64,000 nt of DNA from Planctomycetaceae bacterium (GTDB lineage: Bacteria; Planctomycetota; Planctomycetia; Planctomycetales; Planctomycetaceae), in the NCBI GenBank assembly GCA_019636285.1, contig JAHBXV010000004.1:124001-188000 (forward strand), in the 5' to 3' direction. Each line of letters begins with the position of its first letter. Within the stretch, counting starts at the first letter, position 1. The notes beneath the pieces are model-generated. The model ran no database searches. It was not told the DNA's origin and saw nothing but the letters and a program-made list of their open reading frames with translations. Positions 1-9,315 of this stretch are shown here, piece by piece. The position numbers and the translations under genes were made by a program.

Positions 1-1193
1 GCGACGCGCTGGGGCTGCTGCCAGGGAGAGATTGGTCGACTTCCATGAACGCGGTGGAGGTTTTGATCGCCGGTTGCCAGTGTCTGGACCTGCCAGGCGG
101 CCAGTTGTCCGCTGGTATCGGAGATCGACTGAGTCGCGAGGAGTTGCTCCGCGTCGCTGGTCAGCCCCGCCGCCACGAGAACAGCGGCGGCCTGTCCCGA
201 AAACTGCAAACGGGTTCTGCCAAACTTGGGCAGGCGCGCGATTGCCGACTTCACCGCTTCGGCATGCTTCGCGGCAGCCGCCTCGTCTTTCGCGATCCGG
301 TACTGCCAGAATAACTCGCAATCGACGGGAATGGTGAAGTAGGGAACATCGCGACCGACCGCCTTGAGCGCATCAAGCTGCTCGAGAGCCCTTGGCAGTC
401 GGCCGGCGGAAGCAGCGGCTTCGGCCGTCAGTCGGCGACAGAACGGTTTGCTGCGATTCTGCTGCGAAACAAGGGACAAGTCAGCCATGCGCTGCAGGAT
501 GGAATCGACGTCCGTTCCGGAGGGAGCCGCGGAATTGACTGGTGAATTCGTTGTCGTCGTGGTTGTCGTATCGGGCGTCCCGGCTGCCGACTTGCCCGGA
601 TCTTTGTTGGCCTCCTCGTTAAACGAGTTCAGGAGCGCGAGATCTTCGCTGCTCATCGACCCGCTGGTCGCGGGAGTTTTTTCCGTCTGAGTTGCAAAGA
701 AGTAGGCAATACCTCCACCAACCAACACCAACGCCACGGCTCCTCCGCCCCAGACAGCAACACCAGGGCCCTGAGACTTCGGGGCTGGGGGAGGTGCTGG
801 CGGCGCCTCGGGAGCCGGAGCGACAAAGACGGGTACGAGGCACTGCGGATTCGCGCATCGAACCGGCTTTCCGGCCGCTTCCTTGGGGATATAGCCCGTG
901 GTTTCGCACATCGGGCATTGGATGGCTTGCGTACGCTGCTTGGTCGGTCGGGCGCTGGCGGGGATCGCCTGTTTGACGTCGTCCGAGTGGGTCAGAATGT
1001 CGTCAGTCTGAGCGGGCTTCGCTGCTCCCTTTGCCGCCGGAGCCTTCGCCGACGGAGGGCTCTTCGTCGCTGCCGCGGCCGGTTTGGCCGTCTTGGCGGG
1101 CGGACCCTTCATCGAGGCCCCGCAAAACGGACAGACTTCCACGTCGTCCTCCAGGACCGACTGTTGACACGACGGGCAGATCTGAAAGTCCAT
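1..1193 (-). CDS. Zinc-ribbon, single-TM membrane protein (3' end beyond window)
   Basis: An open frame runs leftward from an ATG at 1193 off the window edge without a stop (397 codons visible). The first 24 residues form a zinc ribbon, CPSC at 6-9 and CPFC at 21-24. An Ala/Lys/Pro-rich linker follows, then a second Cys cluster near residues 94-115 (CPMC and later CANPQC). Around residues 145-166 there is one strongly hydrophobic Gly/Val/Ala-rich segment that should cross the membrane, then a Thr/Ser-rich stretch and a helical, Ala-rich C-terminal part that could be TPR-like. The layout, cytoplasmic zinc ribbons plus one TM plus an extracytoplasmic helical region, is common in planctomycete proteins of unknown role. 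I do not recognise a family for the C-terminal part and assign no function. The gene is incomplete here only because the window ends. Confidence 0.8.
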   Translation of the reverse strand, partial: MDFQICPSCQQSVLEDDVEVCPFCGASMKGPPAKTAKPAAAATKSPPSAKAPAAKGAAKPAQTDDILTHSDDVKQAIPASARPTKQRTQAIQCPMCETTGYIPKEAAGKPVRCANPQCLVPVFVAPAPEAPPAPPPAPKSQGPGVAVWGGGAVALVLVGGGIAYFFATQTEKTPATSGSMSSEDLALLNSFNEEANKDPGKSAAGTPDTTTTTTTNSPVNSAAPSGTDVDSILQRMADLSLVSQQNRSKPFCRRLTAEAAASAGRLPRALEQLDALKAVGRDVPYFTIPVDCELFWQYRIAKDEAAAAKHAEAVKSAIARLPKFGRTRLQFSGQAAAVLVAAGLTSDAEQLLATQSISDTSGQLAAWQVQTLATGDQNLHRVHGSRPISPWQQPQRV

Positions 1194-2202
1194 CAGGAGA
1201 AGCCTTTGTATTTCGAAGGAGGCCGCCGCGGGGCGTCACCCCAGGGGTTCCTGGCCACGGAATGGGACGAAAGTTCCCTAGGATTGGCCAATTTCAAATT
1301 TGAAACGACTTGCCCTGACCATGCCAAGGGCCGTGCTTTGCGAAGACAGGTGGTAGGTGGAAGCGAAGTTGCCGGAAGTCTACCCGCAGGCGAGTCCGTC
1401 CCACAATTCCCCGGCAAGAACCCGAGGATGATCGGACACCGCTCCTCTTTCATGAGAAACCGCGTGACGACCGAAAGTTTCTACAATCCCGGACTTTCCG
1501 ACAATTCGGCGACGATCGCCGCCGTCCGGCGGGCCAGTTACACGCACTGTTTCGCCCCCCGCCCGTCACCGTTTTTCGTTACTCAAGCGAAGCGGTAAGT
1601 CGACGGTCATGGCGTCGATAAGCCATCAGGGCTTCCCGTCGAAGCGTCTTCGATGGGTTGCGATTGGTCATCACTCGGGAAACACGATGACGGAAAAAAA
1701 CTGATATCTCGAGACATTAACTAAGAGAGCGTCATGACCATTACATTGTGTACCAGCCTTCCGATCGTGCCAACCCTCCGGGTCGTCTTTTCGCTGGTTG
1801 CGGTGAATTTCTTTGATGTAACGTGTTTTTCTGTAAGTATTTGAGTGCGTTCTTTGGGGGAAAGGAGCGGGCTCGAATTTGAAAAAATCGAAGTCAGCCG
1901 AGGTTGGGAGATCCTGCCTTCGGGACGTTCTGGCGGAGTGAATGGGGGAGAATTCTTACATTGATGTCCCGGGCGATTTGCCAGGGAAATCCCCGGAAGT
2001 AAGTTTCCAACTGAGCACCGTCGGGTCGCCCGCGCCGTGCTGGCGTTCGTTTGGAAGGGAACCTTCCGACGTGGTCCCTGACGGTGGTCGGGACGAGAGG
2101 CCTGAGTGAGAGGAAATGAGACGGGACTCGGATGTCGTGGGTTGACGGAAAGATGGTGAGACGAATCGGAATCTGGAGATCTCGATTCGAGGAGTCGCGG
2201 CG
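1194..2202. other. 1-kb intergenic region
   Basis: This region lies between two genes transcribed away from each other. No frame has a recognisable protein. The part from about 1680 to 1890 is visibly more A/T-rich than its surroundings and is the natural place for divergent promoters, but I could not identify a convincing -35/-10 pair. A 36-codon hydrophobic frame at 1734-1844 has only a weak ribosome-binding site and is not called. Confidence 0.6.
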
Positions 2203-3906
2203 ATGGTGAACTTCACAACGTCCATCCCGGAAATGGCGATGGAGAGGCTCGTGACCGACCAGCAGAAGCCGGTTGACGTCACGGACTCGGCCGCGATGGC
2301 CGGGCTGCGCGGCTTTGCCGAGAGCCTCGGTCTCCCCTGGACGGCCTGGGATCGACGTGACTACCACTTCCTGGGAGCCTGCGATGCCAGCATGCTGCCG
2401 GTGCTGCCGCGAATGGTGACCGCTCGGCTGTCGTTAATTTACCGGCCGGAAGTTTGCGACTCGACGGATGACTTTCTGTTTTGCATCGTTCCGGTTCCCG
2501 CCGAAGTTCATCCCGATGCCGTCCTCGTCGGATTCGCTCTCCCTTCGCGGACCGCGCGGCCGCAGTTTCTGCTGGATGCGGCGCGAGAAGCGGGATGGGG
2601 GCAGGCGCGATTCGACGCCTGGCTGGATTCGCTGCCGGTGGGAAGCCCCGGTTTGATCGAGCGTCTAATTCGCAATGTTTCGCGCATTCACGAGATGGAG
2701 CATCGCGACTGCGTGAGGAACCATGAAATCACCTCGCTGCTCAAGCGGTACGATCATGCTTGCAGCGAGTTGGATCTGCTGCACGGCCTGACCCGAAACC
2801 TGCAAGTTTCCTATAGCCCGCACGATCTGGCGGAACTGTGCCTGCACCGATTGCATGTGCGCAACGTGGCGGCGTGCCAGGCCATCGTGCTGGAAGACGA
2901 AATGGGCCAGGTGCATTACCTGGTCGAGGGAAATCGGCTGTTCGACGAATTTGGGCTCGCGCGCCTGTTGTCGCGATTCGAACATCACGACTGGAAACGC
3001 CCGCTCATTCGCAATCACGTTTCGCAGTCCCTGCTGGGAGCTGACTTCCCGGGTCTGGAATCGTTCGTGGCGGCGCCGATCTGTCGCGATCACCATCGCC
3101 AGGGCTGGATTCTCAGCCTGAACTCACTACAGGACCGGGAATTCACGGTTCTGGAAGCGAATCTGCTGTCGTCCATCGCCACGATTCTCGCGAATCATCT
3201 GCGGAATCTGGAACTGTTCAACGAAAACGGCGACTTGCTGGTTTCGTTTGTCCGTTCGCTCGTGTCGACGCTGGATGCCAAGGATCCTTACACACGCGGC
3301 CACAGTGAACGTGTCGCGCTGATCGCGCGGCGGTTGGGAACAGAACTGGGTCTTCCCGAAGCCGACCTGGAAGATATCTATCTCTCGGGTCTGTTACACG
3401 ACATTGGGAAGATTGGCGTCGACGACCGAATTTTGCGGAAGCCGGACCAGTTAACTCCCGATGAGTTTCGACAGATCCAGGAGCATCCGATCATCGGCTA
3501 CCAGATTCTGTCGACGCTGCAGAATCTGAAACCAGTTCTGCCGGGGGTCCGCAGCCATCACGAAGCCTGGAATGGAACCGGTTACCCGGACGGACTGGTC
3601 GGGGAACAGATTCCTTTGATCGCGCGAATCATCGCCGTGGCCGATGCATTTGACGCCATGGGGAGCGACCGACCTTATCGGGCCGGAATGGCGATCCAGA
3701 AACTCGAGCAGATTTTCCGCCAGGGTGCCGGTTCCCAATGGGATCCTCGCATTGTCGAGGCGTACTTCAGCGTACGGGATGACATTCAGGAGATCGTGAA
3801 AGGCTACACGCCCGAGCAGGGGAATCTTCTGCCCGCGCATCTGGAACCGGTGGCCTTCACGGGGGCGGGGCGTCGCAGACTGCTGACGGAACAGTCGCCT
3901 CGCTAG
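2203..3906 (+). CDS. GAF / HD-GYP domain protein, probable c-di-GMP phosphodiesterase
   Basis: 567 residues. The C-terminal domain (about 345-540) has the full HD-GYP signature: H367 in RGHSERV, H399-D400 in LLHDIGKIGV, the HH pair in SHHEAWNGTG, G460-Y461-P462, and a downstream VADAFDAMGSDRPY block. Residues 190-340 look like a GAF-type sensor, preceded by a helix linker. The N-terminal 150 residues are unassigned. HD-GYP proteins with these metal ligands usually hydrolyse cyclic di-GMP, and the predicted lack of membrane segments places it in the cytosol. The ATG at 2203 has GAGGAG about ten bases upstream; in-frame ATGs at 2233 and 2239 are alternatives. Its last 50 bases overlap the end of the convergent membrane-protein gene. 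The signal sensed by the GAF region cannot be read from sequence. Confidence 0.9.
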   Translation: MVNFTTSIPEMAMERLVTDQQKPVDVTDSAAMAGLRGFAESLGLPWTAWDRRDYHFLGACDASMLPVLPRMVTARLSLIYRPEVCDSTDDFLFCIVPVPAEVHPDAVLVGFALPSRTARPQFLLDAAREAGWGQARFDAWLDSLPVGSPGLIERLIRNVSRIHEMEHRDCVRNHEITSLLKRYDHACSELDLLHGLTRNLQVSYSPHDLAELCLHRLHVRNVAACQAIVLEDEMGQVHYLVEGNRLFDEFGLARLLSRFEHHDWKRPLIRNHVSQSLLGADFPGLESFVAAPICRDHHRQGWILSLNSLQDREFTVLEANLLSSIATILANHLRNLELFNENGDLLVSFVRSLVSTLDAKDPYTRGHSERVALIARRLGTELGLPEADLEDIYLSGLLHDIGKIGVDDRILRKPDQLTPDEFRQIQEHPIIGYQILSTLQNLKPVLPGVRSHHEAWNGTGYPDGLVGEQIPLIARIIAVADAFDAMGSDRPYRAGMAIQKLEQIFRQGAGSQWDPRIVEAYFSVRDDIQEIVKGYTPEQGNLLPAHLEPVAFTGAGRRRLLTEQSPR

Positions 3907-4780
3907 CCGTGTCGTTTTTCAGGCTGGCCCGGGCGATTTGGGCCTCGGTCTCGCGGATGTCGACTTCGAGCCGGGCTGCCAGCGCGTGGCAGTCCTCCAG
4001 TTCGCGGCGGAGCTTTGCCAGCCGCTTTTCGGGAGTTCCGGCCGTCAGGCGTTGCAGGGCTTCCAGTAGCAGCAAGGCCCGCCACGCCTTCATGGCGACG
4101 CTGCGCAGGCGATAGGCTTGCCCGGTCGTTTTGGCCAGCCGTTGCAGCCGGGCCAGGCGCGACAATCTGAGAATCCGCAGGTATTCAATCAGCGGCAGCA
4201 GAATGATGACCAGATCCACCCAGTGGCTTTTGCAGTAGGTCAACCAGTTTCGGCTGATGGAACACATCAGGATGAATTCCGCCGTGAACAGCATCCAGAT
4301 CAAGGAATTCGCCCCGATCACCAGGTTCTGCAACCGGGGATGATCGGAAAATCGCTGCTCGAACAGCATGATCGGGAGCACGGACAGCGCGAGGAGGATC
4401 ATTGGCGCGTTGAGTTTTTTCTGCAGCCGGTACTCCATATGGACGTCAACGTTCTGCCATCCCCAACCGGGTAACCACAGCCAGGTCCGGGACCGCGGGT
4501 CGCGGGCGGCAAGCCGCAAAGGGGGAATCAGGCAGTACAGGAGATCCCACCTCAGACGCCGGAGGCCGTGGCGGCGGTTGACGGCGAGTTCCACCCAGTA
4601 CAGCGGCCAGATCGCGAGCGCCCCCACGATGCACCAGAATTGCGTAATAGGGTGGTTGAGAAAGTGAAGCAGCCCGGCGAAAAAGACGAGCGATGCAATC
4701 GACGCCCAGAACATTCCCGCCGCCCGGAACGTGTCCGTCGGGCTAAACGGGTGCGATCTGGCAGGGGCTGCGGATGACAT
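3857..4780 (-). CDS. Voltage-sensor-like membrane protein with C-terminal coiled coil
   Basis: 307 residues. Hydrophobic segments lie near 20-41 and 47-66. A four-helix set follows: S1 about 122-140, S2 about 150-172, S3 about 186-200 and S4 about 200-217. S4 carries a basic residue exactly every third position (R202, R205, R208, R211, R214, K217), alternating with Leu/Ile/Ala. S2 has an acidic residue (E168) and S3 begins HWVDL (D189), as in the charge-transfer centre of voltage-sensor domains. No S5-pore-S6 with a selectivity filter follows; instead residues about 250-287 are charged heptad-like helix. This is the domain order of proton channels and voltage-sensing phosphatases, but with two extra N-terminal TM segments. 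Function as a channel is inference. The gene converges on and overlaps the HD-GYP gene by 50 bases. Confidence 0.75.
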   Translation of the reverse strand: MSSAAPARSHPFSPTDTFRAAGMFWASIASLVFFAGLLHFLNHPITQFWCIVGALAIWPLYWVELAVNRRHGLRRLRWDLLYCLIPPLRLAARDPRSRTWLWLPGWGWQNVDVHMEYRLQKKLNAPMILLALSVLPIMLFEQRFSDHPRLQNLVIGANSLIWMLFTAEFILMCSISRNWLTYCKSHWVDLVIILLPLIEYLRILRLSRLARLQRLAKTTGQAYRLRSVAMKAWRALLLLEALQRLTAGTPEKRLAKLRRELEDCHALAARLEVDIRETEAQIARASLKNDTASEATVPSAVCDAPPP

Positions 4781-5547
4781 AACCCTCTATCGCTCCGGGA
4801 AATGGAGACGGCAAACGAAAGTATCCGGCGATTGTACCAGGGATGCCGGCGTCGCCACGGCCGAGAATGGCGAGCGTCGCCAGGAGCTGAACCAGGCGAA
4901 TGCGCCCGTCGACGAAGGTTCCATCGGCATACGACATCCAACGCATTCAGTGTACCAGGAACCAGGACATCCCCCGACCCTGGGCCAGTGCCAACTCCCA
5001 AGGGGCATGGAAGACTCGACTTCGCGACTGCCCCGCAAGCGAGGGTTTCCAGTGCGTGGAAAAATTCTTTAAGCCTTGACGGCGCTGATCTTTCCTTCCG
5101 CAGGGGTGGCCGCTATGCTTCCAGCACGGCAACCCGTGCGTCCGCTCGTGTCGTTCCGCGTCTTGAGCCACCATCGGGAGTTGTCTCGACAAGACTGGGC
5201 TTCAAGACCTGCGAGACGTCGCAAGATCGGGACGACCACGGGGCCTGTCGGTGGGTCGAAATGATCATCGAATGGGCTGCCAGGAATTGAAGAGAGTTCT
5301 TGTAAGTAGCGATGCGAAATGGTGTTGCAGCGAATGGCCCCGATGAGGCGGCCGAGTTCGCGCGACACGGCGGATTGATGGATTCGATCGCTGGTGGAAT
5401 TTCGTACGCCGCAGGATGTGACGCGACAGGGACTGTCCGAGGCATGGAATTGGTTTTGGGTCGCCGCCTCCGGCCCGTTCTCGAAGACCGGACTGCAATC
5501 GGAAGCCGGCTTCGTTTCGTGATCCCCGACAAGCTGTAGTGTTTCCC
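4781..5547. other. Intergenic region upstream of fusA
   Basis: About 770 bases between the divergent voltage-sensor gene and fusA. Open frames of 162 and 75 codons occur here, but they have high-GC shadow composition, no clear ribosome-binding sites and no recognisable protein. The 75-codon frame (5312-5539) ends eight bases before the fusA ATG, so a leader-peptide role cannot be fully excluded. I see no riboswitch or RNA gene. Confidence 0.5.
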
Positions 5548-7686
5548 ATGGCCGTTGATCTTGGCAAGTATCGGAACATCGGAGTTTCCGCCCACATCGA
5601 CTCGGGCAAGACCACGCTGTCGGAGCGTATTTTGTTTTACTCCGGCCGAATTCACGCCATTCACGAAGTGAAGGGCAAGGACGGCGTCGGCGCGACCATG
5701 GACCATATGGACCTGGAGCGAGAAAAGGGGATCACGATCACCTCGGCCGCGACCCAGGTGACGTGGAAAGGCTATACGATCAACCTGATCGACACCCCCG
5801 GGCACGTGGACTTCACCGTCGAAGTGGAGCGAAGTCTGCGGGTGCTCGACGGCGCCATTCTGGTGCTGTGCTCGGTGGCTGGCGTGCAAAGCCAGTCGCT
5901 GACGGTGGACCGCCAGATGAAGCGCTACAAAGTGCCGCGCATCGCCTTCATCAACAAGATGGACCGGACGGGGGCCAACCCCAAGAAGGTCATCAAGATG
6001 ATCGAAGAAAAACTGATGGTCACCCCCTGCCCGCTCCAGATCAACATGGGGGCGGAGTCGGCGTTTGAAGGCGTGATCGATCTCATCGAGATGCAGGCCG
6101 TTTACTTCGACGGCGAAGACGGCGAAGACATCCGCCGCGAGGCGATTCCGGCCCAGTATCAGGCCGCGGCTGAAGAAGCGCGCCAGCAGATGCTGGAAAC
6201 GCTCTCGATGTCGAGCGATGAACTGATGTCGCTGCTGCTCGAAGAGCAGGAAATTCCCACGGACCTGATCTACAAGACCATTCGAGAAGCGACGCTCAGC
6301 CATACGATCACTCCGGTGATGATGGGTTCGGCGTACAAGAACAAGGGGGTTCAGGAACTGCTGGACGCCGTCACGCGGTTCCTGCCCTCGCCGCTCGACC
6401 GCGATCTGGTGGCGATCGACAACGACATGAAGCCCGATCCCAATAATCCGCCGACCGAACCCGGCTGGAACAAGGTTCCGTTGTCTTCCGATCCGGAAAA
6501 GCCGACCGTTTGCATGGCGTTCAAGACGGTGGTCGAACAGTTCGGACAGTTGACGTACACCCGCGTTTACCAGGGCAAACTGGTGAAGGGGGAGAGTTAC
6601 GTCAACACCCGAACCGGTAAGCGGGTCCGCTTCGGGCGACTGGTGCGGATGCACTCCAACGCCCGCGAGGACGTGGACGTGGCGGAAGCCGGCGACATCG
6701 TGGCCGTGGTCGGCGTGGAATGCGCGACCGGGGACACGTTCTGCAGCGAAGGTCTGAACTACTCGCTCGAAAGTATTTACGCCGCCGAGCCTGTGATTCG
6801 CCTGGCGATTGAACCTGTCAAGCGCGACGGTGCCGACAAGCTGGGCAAAGCGCTGGAACGCTTCCGCCGCGAAGACCCGACGTTCCACGTTCTGACCGAT
6901 GAAGAAACCGGCGAAACTCTGATTGCCGGGATGGGGCAGTTGCACCTCGACATTTACGTTGAGCGGATCAAGCGCGAGTACGGCGTGGAATGCAAGATCG
7001 GTCAGCCGAAAGTGGCTTACCGCGAATGCCCCACGCAGTCGGTGGAATTCAACCACAAGCATAAGAAGCAGACCGGTGGTTCGGGTCAGTATGCCCACGT
7101 CGTGGGACGTCTGGATCCGCTGCCGGAAACGAGCGAAGTTCCCTACGAATTCGTCAACGACATCTCGGGCGGACGCATTCCGAAGGAATACATCGCGCCG
7201 ATCGACAAGGGTTTCCGCCGGGCGATCGTCAAGGGACCGCTCTGCGAGTGCGAAGTCGTGAACGTCCGCATGACGATCAACGACGGCAGCTACCACGACG
7301 TCGACTCGAGCGAAATGGCGTTCGACATCTGCGGATTCGACTGCATGCGTGAAGCCCTGAAGCAGGCCGGCATGGCGCTGCTCGAACCGATCATGAAGCT
7401 CGAAGTGGAAATTCCCGACGAGTTTCAGGGTGCGGTGACGGGGCACCTGTCGAGCAAGCGCGGCGTCATCACGTCGACCGAAACCAACATGGGAACGTGC
7501 GTCATCAACGCCGAAGTGCCGCTGGCGAGCATGTTTGACTATGCCAACGAACTGCGGTCGATGACGCAGGGCAAAGGGACGTTCACGATGGAATTCGCCA
7601 AGTACTCGCAGGTTCCGCGGAACCTGCAGGACGAAGTCGTCGAGAAGCGACGCAAGGAACGGGCCGAACGCGCGAACGCGAAGTAA
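5548..7686 (+). CDS. fusA: Elongation factor G, mitochondrial EFG1-like (spd) type
   Basis: 712 residues, full length for EF-G. It catalyses GTP-dependent translocation on the ribosome. G motifs are intact: AHIDSGKTT (15-23), DTPGHVDF (about 84-91) and NKMDR (about 138). The P-loop has Ser where most bacterial EF-Gs have Ala (HIDAGKT). The stretches [37 protein letters not shown] and [15 protein letters not shown] closely resemble mitochondrial EFG1 rather than E. coli FusA. Published phylogenies place planctomycete and spirochaete copies (spdEFG1) with that branch. I chose the ATG at 5548 because it matches the family N-terminus; an in-frame GTG at 5539 would add three residues. No good Shine-Dalgarno is visible. 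A strong hairpin terminator follows. A 936-codon antisense frame across this gene is a codon-bias shadow. Confidence 0.95.
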   Translation: MAVDLGKYRNIGVSAHIDSGKTTLSERILFYSGRIHAIHEVKGKDGVGATMDHMDLEREKGITITSAATQVTWKGYTINLIDTPGHVDFTVEVERSLRVLDGAILVLCSVAGVQSQSLTVDRQMKRYKVPRIAFINKMDRTGANPKKVIKMIEEKLMVTPCPLQINMGAESAFEGVIDLIEMQAVYFDGEDGEDIRREAIPAQYQAAAEEARQQMLETLSMSSDELMSLLLEEQEIPTDLIYKTIREATLSHTITPVMMGSAYKNKGVQELLDAVTRFLPSPLDRDLVAIDNDMKPDPNNPPTEPGWNKVPLSSDPEKPTVCMAFKTVVEQFGQLTYTRVYQGKLVKGESYVNTRTGKRVRFGRLVRMHSNAREDVDVAEAGDIVAVVGVECATGDTFCSEGLNYSLESIYAAEPVIRLAIEPVKRDGADKLGKALERFRREDPTFHVLTDEETGETLIAGMGQLHLDIYVERIKREYGVECKIGQPKVAYRECPTQSVEFNHKHKKQTGGSGQYAHVVGRLDPLPETSEVPYEFVNDISGGRIPKEYIAPIDKGFRRAIVKGPLCECEVVNVRMTINDGSYHDVDSSEMAFDICGFDCMREALKQAGMALLEPIMKLEVEIPDEFQGAVTGHLSSKRGVITSTETNMGTCVINAEVPLASMFDYANELRSMTQGKGTFTMEFAKYSQVPRNLQDEVVEKRRKERAERANAK

Positions 7687-7715
7687 GGCCAGTTTCACTG
7701 CGATCAAGTCATACG

Positions 7716-7745
7716 ACAGCCCGCGGGATTCGTTCCGCGGGCTGT
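7716..7745 (+). terminator. Hairpin terminator after fusA
   Basis: A perfect 11-bp stem (7716-7726 pairing with 7735-7745, GC-rich, core GCCCGCGG) with an eight-base loop lies 30 bases past the fusA stop and is followed by TTCGTT. It separates fusA from the next gene. The T-tract is short, so termination may be partial. Confidence 0.7.
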
Positions 7746-7787
7746 TTCGTTGAATCGGGCGGTTTCGTTGGATGAGGTTGCTGACCG

Positions 7788-8759
7788 ATGAGGCTCTTCG
7801 ACCGGATCGAACTGGCCTGTCTGTTGGAGGCGACCGCCCGCAAGCCGGGGAACGTCCATCCGGGGGCGAGTTTTCCGGATCTTGCGTACGCCGACTTCGT
7901 CGCGGCAGCCGCGGCCGTTGCACCCGTGTTGTCGCAAACCGAACCGAGAGAAGTCGGGGAGTCGGTCTTGCGGGCGGTGAGCGCGACGCGGGAGCGAGTT
8001 GCCACGAACGCGAACCTGGGCATCGTGCTGCTGCTGGCGCCGCTCCGCGCGGCCGACGACAACGGTGCGATTGATCCCGTGCGGGTGGAAGAGGTTCTCG
8101 CGGGGCTGACTATCGACGATGCGAGCCAGGTCTATGCGGCGATTCGCCTCGCCATGCCAGGTGGACTTGGGCAAGCGAGCGAGCAGGACGTCTCGGACAC
8201 TCCGACGGTCACGCTGCGAACGGCCATGGAACTGGCGGCGGATCGCGACCTGGTGGCAAGACAGTACGCGAACGGATTCAGCGAGGCGTTCCGGCTGGCG
8301 AACGACTTGGAAGAGCGACTTCGTCAGCGCTTTTCGCGTGCCGATCGGTCCGATCCCCTCCCCGCTTTGACGACTCACGAACTGGTGGAAATCTGGGAGG
8401 AGGCGATTGTCGGGGCGTTTGTCCGTTTTCTGGCAGAGACGCCCGATACTTTGATCGCTCGCAAATGCGGGCAGGCGGTCGCCGAAGAGTCATCGCATCG
8501 GGCACAACTCGCCTGTTCGGGAGAGAATGATCCGTCTGAAAGCCAACGGATCGCGGAGTTCGATGACTGGTTGCGGGCGGATGGACATGCCCGGAATCCG
8601 GGAGCGACGGCCGACCTGATGGCGGCTGCCCTGTTCATCATTCTTTCGGGGAAGTACGTTCAAACGCAGAGGATTCCCGTTCCCACGCGCGATGAACTGT
8701 TGAACTGGGCATCGACCGTCGGAACCGGCGGCAGCACCAATGTGATTTGCGACCTATGA
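7788..8759 (+). CDS. Triphosphoribosyl-dephospho-CoA synthase family protein (CitG/MdcB-like)
   Basis: 323 residues. The N-terminus has the CitG-family pattern: LEATARKPGNVHPGASF (KPGNV-HP), then a central ATRERVATNANLGIVLLLAPL (TN-NLG) and RNPGATADLMAAALFI near the C-terminus (NPG-TADL). Classical CitG/MdcB makes the prosthetic-group precursor of citrate or malonate decarboxylase. No such decarboxylase is visible here. The protein belongs to the stand-alone branch (COG1767) found in methylotrophs and planctomycetes, where such genes occur with tetrahydromethanopterin-type C1 genes; that role is inference. Its stop overlaps the start of the PTPS-family gene in an ATGA, which implies coupled translation and a shared pathway. 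The spacing from fusA is about 100 bases with a terminator between. Confidence 0.85.
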   Translation: MRLFDRIELACLLEATARKPGNVHPGASFPDLAYADFVAAAAAVAPVLSQTEPREVGESVLRAVSATRERVATNANLGIVLLLAPLRAADDNGAIDPVRVEEVLAGLTIDDASQVYAAIRLAMPGGLGQASEQDVSDTPTVTLRTAMELAADRDLVARQYANGFSEAFRLANDLEERLRQRFSRADRSDPLPALTTHELVEIWEEAIVGAFVRFLAETPDTLIARKCGQAVAEESSHRAQLACSGENDPSESQRIAEFDDWLRADGHARNPGATADLMAAALFIILSGKYVQTQRIPVPTRDELLNWASTVGTGGSTNVICDL

Positions 8760-9253
8760 CGTCCCAGCCCTACACCGTGCGAGTGACGAAGGACCACCTG
8801 GTCTTCAGCGCGGCTCATTTCATCACGTTCAACGGCAACATCTGCGAGCGGCTGCACGGCCATAACTGGCGCGTCGCCGTCGAAGTCGATGGCGAGCTCG
8901 ATGAAAATGGCTACGTGTTCGATTTCATCGCGCTGCGCGACGCCACCCAAAAGCTGGTCTCGGAATTGGATCATCGCATGCTTCTGCCGACGGAACATCG
9001 GCAGATTCTGGTGACCCCGGACGAGCACGAAGTGACGGTCCGCTTCGAGGAACGACGCTGGGTCTTTCCGCGCGACGAGTGCGTGCTATTGCCGATCGCG
9101 AATACGACGGCGGAGTTGATTGCGAGCTGGATGGGAGCCTCTTTGCGGTCGACGGTCGAGCCGTCTTCGGGATCGCATGTGACAGAATTGCGGGTCATGG
9201 TGGAAGAGAATTTTGGACAATGGGCGACCTGGCGGACACGCTTGGCGCCATGA
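8756..9253 (+). CDS. 6-pyruvoyl-tetrahydropterin synthase / QueD family enzyme
   Basis: 165 residues. The zinc site is visible as H21 (FSAAHF) and H34/H36 in the motif CERLHGHNW. The spacing Cys-x3-His-Gly-His is the QueD (6-carboxy-tetrahydropterin synthase) signature rather than that of eukaryotic PTPS. VFDFIALRDA and LDHRMLLP are the other family blocks, and the acidic residue near the C-terminus (VMVEENFGQWATW) fits the substrate-binding Glu. The family converts 7,8-dihydroneopterin triphosphate. The start is the ATG at 8756, overlapping the previous stop (ATGA); an in-frame TTG at 8747 is less likely. An insert of about 25 residues rich in charged residues follows the LDHRMLLP block. No queC, queE or queF is nearby, so a pterin-cofactor role linked to its partner is as likely as queuosine synthesis. 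Confidence 0.85.
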   Translation: MTSQPYTVRVTKDHLVFSAAHFITFNGNICERLHGHNWRVAVEVDGELDENGYVFDFIALRDATQKLVSELDHRMLLPTEHRQILVTPDEHEVTVRFEERRWVFPRDECVLLPIANTTAELIASWMGASLRSTVEPSSGSHVTELRVMVEENFGQWATWRTRLAP

Positions 9254-9315
9254 GGTTGATGCGGGCTGTGTGTATCCTGGAAAACTGAAGGGCGTTTTGA
9301 GGAGGCCTGACAGCC

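Noticed and set aside
1734-1844. 36-codon hydrophobic frame
   Set aside because: Only a weak ribosome-binding site and no family; too short to support.
5312-5539. 75-codon frame ending just before fusA
   Set aside because: No Shine-Dalgarno and random composition; a leader role is possible but unsupported.
5113-7923. 936-codon minus-strand open frame
   Set aside because: It is fully antisense to fusA, rich in Arg, His and Phe, and shows no family pattern. Long antisense frames follow from the codon bias of a high-GC, highly conserved gene.
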